Positions 1 to 4,905 of a stretch of 7,198 nt of DNA are shown here, piece by piece. The position numbers and the translations under genes are program-made. Origin of the DNA: Candidatus Aminicenantota bacterium (GTDB lineage: Bacteria > Acidobacteriota > Aminicenantia > UBA2199); assembly GCA_020355945.1 (NCBI GenBank), contig CP070627.1, positions 1,503,808 through 1,511,005 on the forward strand, in the 5' to 3' direction. The notes beneath the pieces are model-generated. The model was not told the DNA's origin, did no database searches, and saw nothing but the letters and a program-made list of their open reading frames with translations. Within the stretch, counting starts at the first letter, position 1, and each line of letters opens with the position of its first letter.

Positions 1-1838
1 GCAGGTTGCAGGTGCAGGTAGATAGAGGAGCCCTGCGGGCGAATTTTAAACGCCTGCGGCGAATAGAAACCCGCGATTTCTTGACCGGTTAAAAGAATTC
101 TGGCTCCGCTGTCCTTAAGCATATAATTGATTCGGTCTTGCGGGTAATCCGGGTCAACGGGCAAATAGGCGCCGCCAGCTTTAAGAATTGCCAGTATACC
201 GATGATTGTCTCCACTGATGAGTCCGCCATAATGCCCACAATCGTATCAGGTTGAACGCATTTCTCTCTTAACATGCGGGCCAATCTTTCGGATTGCCGG
301 TTTAATTCCCGGTAAGAAATATAGGTCATATAGGTCGTATAAGTCCTATACTTCATCTGCAATGGTCCGACAACAGCAGTATTATCCGGGGTTCTTTCCA
401 CCTGTTCTTCAAATATTTGTTGGAGCATCTTTGATTTGGGAAAATCTGCTCCTGTATTATTAAAATCATATAAGATCTTATTTTTCTCCTCCCCGGTGAT
501 AATATCTATATCCGAAATCTTACCAAAGGGATCGGCGATAATACCCCGGATAATATTCATAAAATGACAGGACATGTTTATTATGCCGCTGCGATCAAAA
601 ACTCCTCCATTGTAAATGAAGGAAATTTCAAAATCCTCAAATACTGTTATTTCAACAGTTAAATCATAATGAGTCTGTTCAACCAGGGAATATGATTCAA
701 CCGACAGCAATTGGTCCCCTTCTTGTATTAACCGGTTCTTCAAAATCAAAGCCAACGGGTAATTCTCCAGGCTGACCATAGAATCAAAAAACTCTTCTTT
801 AGCACCTAAACCACTGAGCTGTTTTATGTCCGCCAAAGAAAAACTCTCATATTCTTCCCTGGTTTGCAAATCGTATCCGATTCGATACAGTAAATCGTCT
901 ATGGTTTCATGGGGCAAGGTTTGTATTCGCAGCGGTAATGTATTGATAAAGAGTCCCACCATATCTTCTATCCCGGTCAGGGCTGCATTTCTCCCCGATA
1001 TGGTGGTACCAAAAATCACATCTTCACTGCTGTTGTATTTTTGTAATAATAACCCCCAGGCACTGTAAAATAGTGATGCCAATGTTCGTCTATACCTCTT
1101 CACAAAACCCTCTAATTGATCCCTTATATCCCTTGCCATTATCAATTGATATCTTCCCGTACCGGTTATCTCTTTTCTATTCCTCTTTTTTATTGATAAT
1201 TCGGTTCCACGATCAAGGCCTTTTAAATACTCTTTCCAGGACTTTTCGTTCTTTTCCCTATCCTGGCTTTTGGTCCAGTGGACAAACTCTTTAAAGGCTC
1301 CCTTCCCGGGTTTAACCAATGCTTTCCCATTAACCAAATCATTGTAGGCATTAAAGAATTCTTTTAAGATAATGCCATTACTCCAGCCGTCATACAAAAT
1401 ATGATGGTTGCTGATAATCATTTCATAGGTTGCCTCTTGAATTTTACATAAGGTTACCCTAAAGGGGACTTGCTTTAAATCAAATTTTTCTTCCCTGTCT
1501 TTAACTTTTATCTCTTCCAGGTACTTTTCTCTTTCCCCGGCAGCTTTTACGGAAAAATCATAATACTTTGGCTGCAGTTGATATTCTTTTAAAATTATTT
1601 GTACCGGGTTTTCTACTTTCTCCCAGCGAAAAACCGTTCGCAGCATTTCATTGGTGCGAATAACAAAATTCCAGGCTTGCTTAAACATTGCCATATCAAT
1701 GGTTCCGCTGATTTTCATACTTAGCTGTTCAAAATATGCATCTCTCCCGGGTTCTTCTAAATAGTGAAAAAGCATACCTTCCTGCATTGGAATCAATGCC
1801 AGGATATCTTCGACATTTTTCTTATCAAATTTTTCCAT
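1..1838 (-). CDS. Nonribosomal peptide synthetase, N-terminal part (condensation + start of adenylation domain), cut by left edge
   Basis: The reading frame starts at ATG 1838-1836 and stays open for 612 codons to the window edge; a stop codon (TAA) lies in frame immediately before the ATG, fixing this start or a later one. Residues about 10-445 are a condensation domain. C1-like PMQEGMLFH is near residue 17, the catalytic HHxxxDG is HHILYDG at 145-151 (His146 the expected catalytic base), and VGLFINTLPL is at 294-303. A standard C-A linker follows (LYDFNNTGADFP). The adenylation domain begins near 465 with A1 (SYREL, 508-512) and A2 (LKAGGAYLPVDP, about 551-563), and ends before the A3 nucleotide-binding loop, so the substrate-specificity code is not visible. 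By family knowledge the protein activates an amino acid and condenses it with an upstream acyl/peptidyl group. Because it opens with a C domain it is probably an elongation subunit fed by another protein. No strong Shine-Dalgarno is seen before the ATG (only a weak GGCGG). An in-frame 9-bp repeat expands the region before A1. Confidence 0.95.
   Translation of the reverse strand, partial: MEKFDKKNVEDILALIPMQEGMLFHYLEEPGRDAYFEQLSMKISGTIDMAMFKQAWNFVIRTNEMLRTVFRWEKVENPVQIILKEYQLQPKYYDFSVKAAGEREKYLEEIKVKDREEKFDLKQVPFRVTLCKIQEATYEMIISNHHILYDGWSNGIILKEFFNAYNDLVNGKALVKPGKGAFKEFVHWTKSQDREKNEKSWKEYLKGLDRGTELSIKKRNRKEITGTGRYQLIMARDIRDQLEGFVKRYRRTLASLFYSAWGLLLQKYNSSEDVIFGTTISGRNAALTGIEDMVGLFINTLPLRIQTLPHETIDDLLYRIGYDLQTREEYESFSLADIKQLSGLGAKEEFFDSMVSLENYPLALILKNRLIQEGDQLLSVESYSLVEQTHYDLTVEITVFEDFEISFIYNGGVFDRSGIINMSCHFMNIIRGIIADPFGKISDIDIITGEEKNKILYDFNNTGADFPKSKMLQQIFEEQVERTPDNTAVVGPLQMKYRTYTTYMTYISYRELNRQSERLARMLREKCVQPDTIVGIMADSSVETIIGILAILKAGGAYLPVDPDYPQDRINYMLKDSGARILLTGQEIAGFYSPQAFKIRPQGSSIYLHLQP
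315..350 (-). repeat. In-frame 9-bp tandem repeat in the NRPS adenylation domain
   Basis: On the coding strand four consecutive 9-bp units begin with TAT (TATAGGACT, TATACGACC, TATATGACC, TATATTTCT) and encode Tyr-x-Thr/Ser four times (YRT YTT YMT YIS, residues 497-508). They lie directly before the A1 core motif SYREL. In most adenylation domains only a few residues separate the preceding beta strand (here AVVG) from A1, so this looks like a repeat-driven insertion that keeps the frame. Confidence 0.8.
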
Positions 1839-2065
1839 TTATGCCGCCCGGGTAAAAAATCATGAGATATGCTTCTTTATCAATAATGAATCACGTTACA
1901 CGGTAATCACCATCTATCAGCATTAATCAGCGGTTAAATTTGCATAGGCTTCCGCCCCTGGTATTTTGTCAATACCCCTCTTAAAATTTGCTTAAGCTCC
2001 GGTTTAAATGTTATACCCACCTACCGAACAACTTGTGTTACAGGTCCAGGAGCAACTGTAAATTT

Positions 2066-2095
2066 ATTATAAAAAGAAAGATTAACATATCTCAA
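2066..2095 (-). promoter_or_regulatory. Sigma70-type promoter for the NRPS gene
   Basis: Read on the minus strand, TTGAGA (2095-2090) matches the -35 consensus at 5 of 6 positions. It is followed by an 18-bp spacer and a perfect TATAAT (2071-2066). Transcription would start near 2059 and run towards the NRPS ATG at 1838, leaving a leader of about 220 nt. The surrounding DNA is AT-rich, which raises the rate of chance -10 matches, but the pairing with a good -35 makes this the best candidate in the gap. Confidence 0.55.
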
Positions 2096-2112
2096 TGACT
2101 TTTAAAATACGC

Positions 2113-2313
2113 AAAATTGTTGCATTTTTTTAAAAATATCAACAAATCATTATATATTCTACTTTTTTTAACCTGGCAATTAATAAAATTTTATGAAAAA
2201 ATAGAATTTCCTTGGTTTTAGTGATTTTGGCTATGGCGTGGAATATAAATTATATCAACGTATTTGGACTTTTTGTGAATAATATTAACTAAAATCGCAG
2301 ATGCAACAATTTT
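2113..2313. repeat. 13-bp perfect inverted repeat with nested TTGTTG/CAACAA dyad
   Basis: The 13-bp word AAAATTGTTGCAT (2113-2125) recurs as its exact reverse complement at 2301-2313. Within the left part a shorter dyad, TTGTTG (2117-2122) and CAACAA (2140-2145), surrounds a 17-bp T-then-A core. The left arm lies just upstream of the proposed NRPS -35 box. This could be a binding site for a dimeric regulator or a long-range RNA stem; the sequence does not decide between them. Confidence 0.6.
2249..2257 (-). promoter_or_regulatory. Possible second minus-strand extended -10
   Basis: The minus strand reads TGATATAAT, an extended -10 (TG, one base, TATAAT), downstream of the thioesterase stop. 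A -35-like TTCACA lies upstream with a long 19-bp spacer. It could be an alternative NRPS promoter, but AT-rich DNA makes a chance match likely. Confidence 0.25.
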
Positions 2314-2337
2314 TGTTATTGAAACCAGGATGACGGC

Positions 2338-3093
2338 TTAGGCGGATACAGGTATTCGTCGATTGACAATTTCCAGCAGGGTATCGTTAATGATCTTTAG
2401 CATCATTTCCTTTTGTTCCCGGTGATTGAGAAAAAAATGTCCCCCGTCAAAGGAAAGAATGGTACATGTTTTAGTGGTGTGTGCTTTCCAGCCCTTGATT
2501 TGTTCGGGTTTGATATCATCTTCTTTACCGATGAATACAGTGAGGTTACAATCCAGGGGTTTCATGGTGTCAAACCGATCATGGTAGAATTTAGTAAATT
2601 CCCATGAGATTTTAAAGTCAGCTCGTAAGAGTGGTAATAAGATTTCTAATAATTCCGGTTGTTGGAAGAATTCTTCGGGTGTGCCTCCCAAATCCATGAC
2701 TTTTTCCCTGAATTCATCTTCCGGCAGTGTATGATAGGGTGGTTTGTCTTTTCGGAGTATATGGGGAGCGCCTCGGCCGGCACAAAAGATATGGACCGGT
2801 TGGGGAAAGGTTTTACCTCTTATTTTTTGTGCTGTATGATACGCCACTCCAGTTCCCATACTGTGACCGAAAAACGCATAAGGGGCATCTGACAGGTCAT
2901 ATTTTATCATGCGCAGCACATCTTCTACGGCTTCATCCATCGAGTTATAAAAGGGATCAGCAATACGTCTGCCTCTACCGGCCAATTCCACGGGATACAC
3001 AAGGATACGTTTGTCCAGGTGATCTTTCCAATTACTGTATACCAGGGATGAACCACCGGCATAAGGAAAACAAAACAGTTTAATTCTTTTCAT
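2338..3093 (-). CDS. Type II thioesterase (GrsT/SrfA-D-like alpha/beta hydrolase)
   Basis: A complete 251-residue protein, the usual size for stand-alone thioesterases of NRPS/PKS systems. The N-terminal FPYAGGSS (9-16) and the VELAGRGRR segment (35-43) are family hallmarks. The nucleophile elbow is GHSMG (76-80, catalytic Ser78), the acid is probably Asp192 or Asp193 in GKEDD, and the base is His219 in DGGHFF. By family knowledge such enzymes act in the cytoplasm, hydrolysing mis-primed or stalled acyl groups from the phosphopantetheine arms of carrier proteins, which fits the NRPS downstream on the same strand. The start at 3093 is supported by AAGGTGA on the minus strand 5 nt before the ATG. 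It begins 24 bp after the stop of the prolyl-tRNA synthetase gene, so the two are almost certainly on one transcript. Its ribosome-binding site and first eight codons are duplicated upstream of that gene. No triad residue appears missing. Confidence 0.95.
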   Translation of the reverse strand: MKRIKLFCFPYAGGSSLVYSNWKDHLDKRILVYPVELAGRGRRIADPFYNSMDEAVEDVLRMIKYDLSDAPYAFFGHSMGTGVAYHTAQKIRGKTFPQPVHIFCAGRGAPHILRKDKPPYHTLPEDEFREKVMDLGGTPEEFFQQPELLEILLPLLRADFKISWEFTKFYHDRFDTMKPLDCNLTVFIGKEDDIKPEQIKGWKAHTTKTCTILSFDGGHFFLNHREQKEMMLKIINDTLLEIVNRRIPVSA

Positions 3094-3105
3094 TCAAATC
3101 ACCTT
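3070..3105 (-). repeat. Direct repeat, copy 1 (thioesterase start region)
   Basis: This 36-bp stretch covers the thioesterase Shine-Dalgarno, its ATG and codons 2-8 on the minus strand. It matches 4675-4709 in the same orientation at 33 of 36 aligned columns, with a perfect 19-bp core (3070-3088). The two copies bracket the prolyl-tRNA synthetase gene. Confidence 0.85.
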
Positions 3106-3117
3106 AACAAATAATCT

Positions 3118-4632
3118 TCAGTACGCTTTGGCAAAGATTGCTTCAATTGAAGTGGTTTTTCCTGTTAATATACATTTTCGTTTTATTCCACCCTGGACAA
3201 AAGGAATGCAGCGGATGGTGATGCCCAGGGATTTCAATCGTTCATCTTCTTCTTCACTTAGAAACCATGGTGCCCGAACAAACCCGGTCCTGGAATCCTG
3301 GGCAGTGAAATGCGCTTCTAACCGGGAAAAGTCGGTAATATCATAAATCCTGTTTCCCAGGCTGGCTTTTGCCTCTTCAAGGTACTTTTTTTGTATGTCA
3401 TCAAGCATTTTTCCCACGGTTTTTATGAATTGCTTTCGGGGCATTACCTGTTTCTCTTGTGGGTCGTGGGTACGAAACCGCAGTGTTACCATATCTCCTT
3501 GTACATCCCGGGGCCCCAATTCAACTTGAATTGGAATCCCCCGTTTGATCCACTGCCATTTTTTGTCTACGAAACGCAGCAGTCGATCGTCAAACTTTAC
3601 GGCAATGGGCTGTCCATCATCAAAATAAAGGGAGTTCAATTGGGTACATAATGTTTTTGCATATTTAAAGGAGGTTACGTCTTCCTCTTTACTATGTTGG
3701 ATGGGGATGACCACAACCTGGTAAGGTGACACTTTTGGCGGAACCCGCATCCCGTTATCATCGCCGTGAACCATAATCATTGCACCGATAAGGCGTGTCG
3801 ACATCCCCCAGGAAGTTGTATATACGAATTGCTGGTTACCGTTTGCATCGGTGAAGGAAATATTGGCTGCTTTTGCAAAGTTCTGACCAAGATAGTGTGT
3901 GGTTCCGGCCTGGAGAGCTTTGCCGTCCTGCATCATCGCCTCGATAGCATATGTTTCCAGTCCCCCGGGAAAACGATCGTATGGGGGTTTGGTCCCCGGG
4001 ACAACCGGGATGGCCAGCCATTTTTCTGCAAATTCGCGATACACTTCCAACATACGCTTCACCTCTTCACGGGCTTCTTCGCTGGTGGCATGAGCGCTGT
4101 GCCCTTCTTGCCAGAGAAATTCCGTGGTTCGCAAGAAAACTCGCGGGCGCATTTCCCAACGTACGATATTGCACCACTGGTTAATGCGAACCGGGAGGTC
4201 ACGATAAGACCTGATCCAGTCTGCAAGAGATTCCCCGATAATCGTTTCTGATGTAGGACGGATCACCACCGGTTCGGTTAGTTCTCCGGCCGGCACCAAT
4301 TTACCCTCTTGCTGCTCCAGCCGATGATGGGTAACCACTGCCATTTCCTTGGCGAAACCTTTAACATGGTCTGCTTCTTTTTGGATATATTTCAGTGGCA
4401 CAAAAAGCGGGAAGTAAGCATTTTCATATCCCAATGATTTTATCATTTGGTCGAAACGGTTTTGGATTTGTTCCCAGATGCCGTATCCCCAGGGTTTGAT
4501 AACCATACACCCGCGAACGTGTGCCATTTCGGCCATATCTGCCTCTTTGACTACGGTTTGATACCATTCGGGAAAGTTTTCCCCACGGGTGGGAGAAATT
4601 GCCGTACTTACATTTTTGTTTTTTTTATTCAT
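3118..4632 (-). CDS. proS: Prolyl-tRNA synthetase, archaeal/eukaryotic-type (ProS type 3)
   Basis: A class II aminoacyl-tRNA synthetase that charges tRNA-Pro with proline in the cytoplasm. Taking ATG 4632 as start gives 504 residues, typical of the type-3 family, which lacks the bacterial editing insertion. Visible elements are NFPEWYQ near the N terminus, motif 1 around 42-66, RPTSET (125-130), motif 2 with RWEMRP and FLRTTEFLWQEGH (158-178), and motif 3 GMSTRLIGAMIMVHGDD (276-292). An anticodon-binding domain follows from about 300, and the C-terminal domain ends in the family's terminal tyrosine (AKAY). A TTG two codons upstream is less likely, because AAGGGGA is 7 nt from the ATG but would almost touch the TTG. 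The C-terminal zinc site looks degenerate: human-type enzymes have WCGxxxC and CxC here, whereas this protein has WFLSEEED and KCILTGK. The gene lies 24 bp upstream of the thioesterase gene on the same strand. It could be housekeeping or a second, cluster-linked copy; the window cannot say which. Confidence 0.96.
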   Translation of the reverse strand: MNKKNKNVSTAISPTRGENFPEWYQTVVKEADMAEMAHVRGCMVIKPWGYGIWEQIQNRFDQMIKSLGYENAYFPLFVPLKYIQKEADHVKGFAKEMAVVTHHRLEQQEGKLVPAGELTEPVVIRPTSETIIGESLADWIRSYRDLPVRINQWCNIVRWEMRPRVFLRTTEFLWQEGHSAHATSEEAREEVKRMLEVYREFAEKWLAIPVVPGTKPPYDRFPGGLETYAIEAMMQDGKALQAGTTHYLGQNFAKAANISFTDANGNQQFVYTTSWGMSTRLIGAMIMVHGDDNGMRVPPKVSPYQVVVIPIQHSKEEDVTSFKYAKTLCTQLNSLYFDDGQPIAVKFDDRLLRFVDKKWQWIKRGIPIQVELGPRDVQGDMVTLRFRTHDPQEKQVMPRKQFIKTVGKMLDDIQKKYLEEAKASLGNRIYDITDFSRLEAHFTAQDSRTGFVRAPWFLSEEEDERLKSLGITIRCIPFVQGGIKRKCILTGKTTSIEAIFAKAY

Positions 4633-4636
4633 AATC

Positions 4637-4659
4637 AAGTCCCCTTATAAGCCCCTTAT
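4637..4659 (-). repeat. Short tandem duplication carrying two AAGGGG ribosome-binding-like motifs
   Basis: On the minus strand ATAAGGGGCTT is followed by ATAAGGGGACTT, two near-identical 11/12-bp units just upstream of the proS start; a weaker third unit (ATAAGG) precedes them. Each unit contains an AAGGGG motif. Only the one nearer the gene is correctly spaced from ATG 4632. Confidence 0.6.
4640..4646 (-). promoter_or_regulatory. Ribosome-binding site deciding the proS start
   Basis: The minus strand reads AAGGGGA, 7 nt before ATG 4632. The alternative in-frame TTG at 4638 would leave only one nt of spacing, so the ATG is preferred. Confidence 0.6.
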
Positions 4660-4709
4660 TTACCTTATCCTTTTACAAAACAGTTTAATTCTTCTCATTC
4701 GATCACCTT
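4660..4709 (-). pseudogene. Truncated duplicate of the thioesterase start (or 12-codon leader ORF)
   Basis: The minus strand has AAGGTGA, then ATG at 4698-4696, opening a 12-codon frame MRRIKLFCKRIR that ends in TAA at 4662-4660. Its first eight residues match the thioesterase start MKRIKLFC except for one Lys/Arg change, and the DNA matches from the ribosome-binding site through codon 8. After that the similarity stops abruptly. The frame ends 27 nt before the proS ATG and lies downstream of the proposed proS promoter. It is best read as a leftover of the thioesterase 5' end from a rearrangement that placed proS in front of it. With an intact ribosome-binding site it may still be translated as a short leader peptide. 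Confidence 0.7.
4675..4709 (-). repeat. Direct repeat, copy 2 (upstream of proS)
   Basis: Partner of 3070-3105 in the same orientation. The shared 19-bp core is 4675-4693; the rest differs by two substitutions and a one-base gap. It marks the upstream boundary of the segment containing proS. Confidence 0.85.
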
Positions 4710-4756
4710 TTGGTATTATTTTCGGGCAACGAAACACCCCTGGTAGTTGAAGCCTT

Positions 4757-4765
4757 ATTATACCA
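4757..4765 (-). promoter_or_regulatory. Extended -10 promoter for the proS-thioesterase operon
   Basis: The minus strand reads TGGTATAAT, a perfect -10 with the extended TG element, about 120 bp upstream of the proS ATG and about 60 bp upstream of the truncated thioesterase start. No good -35 lies at 17-18 bp, which is acceptable for extended -10 promoters. A TTGTTGC element also found near the NRPS promoter lies at 4796-4802, just upstream. Confidence 0.5.
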
Positions 4766-4830
4766 TAAATTTTTTGGGAAAGGAAATGACAAAAATTGTT
4801 GCGTGCGATCTTTCTTTTGAAACAGCACCT

Positions 4831-4854
4831 GGTAGTAGGGTAGTAGGGTAGTAG
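4831..4854. repeat. Perfect 8-bp x3 tandem repeat in the divergent intergenic region
   Basis: GGTAGTAG is repeated three times without a mismatch, between the minus-strand promoter region and the Shine-Dalgarno of the plus-strand peptidase gene. It is non-coding, and its unit is not a multiple of three. Copy-number change would alter the spacing between the peptidase gene and upstream promoter elements. Confidence 0.85.
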
Positions 4855-4892
4855 AATTCTCCATTTTTTCTTTCCTATCCGTATTACCCGAT

Positions 4893-4900
4893 AAGGAGGT
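4893..4900 (+). promoter_or_regulatory. Strong Shine-Dalgarno of the prolyl oligopeptidase gene
   Basis: AAGGAGGT is a full match to the anti-Shine-Dalgarno complement and sits 5 nt before ATG 4906, firmly supporting that start. No convincing plus-strand -35/-10 pair was found upstream. Confidence 0.85.
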
Positions 4901-4905
4901 ATTCA

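Larger units (their letters stand above)
1839..2337. promoter_or_regulatory. AT-rich intergenic region between thioesterase and NRPS genes
   Basis: About 500 bases with no credible coding sequence. The half nearer the thioesterase (about 2040-2337) is markedly more AT-rich than the flanking genes. It contains minus-strand promoter candidates, a long inverted repeat and several TTGTTG/CAACAA hexamers, listed separately. No convincing intrinsic terminator (GC stem plus T run) was found after the thioesterase stop, so read-through into the NRPS remains possible. The part nearest the NRPS would form an untranslated leader of about 220 nt if the 2066-2095 promoter is used. It contains a small GGTATT/AATACC hairpin (about 1959-1975) but no riboswitch that I recognise. 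Confidence 0.6.

Noticed and set aside
826..1294. Two plus-strand open frames of about 70-80 codons
   Set aside because: They lie antisense inside the NRPS condensation domain, whose conserved motifs show the true frame.
1945..1975. Second NRPS promoter with a perfect TTGACA on the minus strand
   Set aside because: No acceptable -10 lies 16-18 bp downstream, so the hexamer is probably chance; it also overlaps a small hairpin.
2281..2337. Intrinsic terminator after the thioesterase gene
   Set aside because: Only a weak A/T stem (AACAA/TTGTT) is present, without a GC-rich stem or a terminal T run.
3766..4251. 161-codon plus-strand open frame
   Set aside because: Antisense shadow of proS; the minus-strand frame carries class II motifs 2 and 3 across the same bases.
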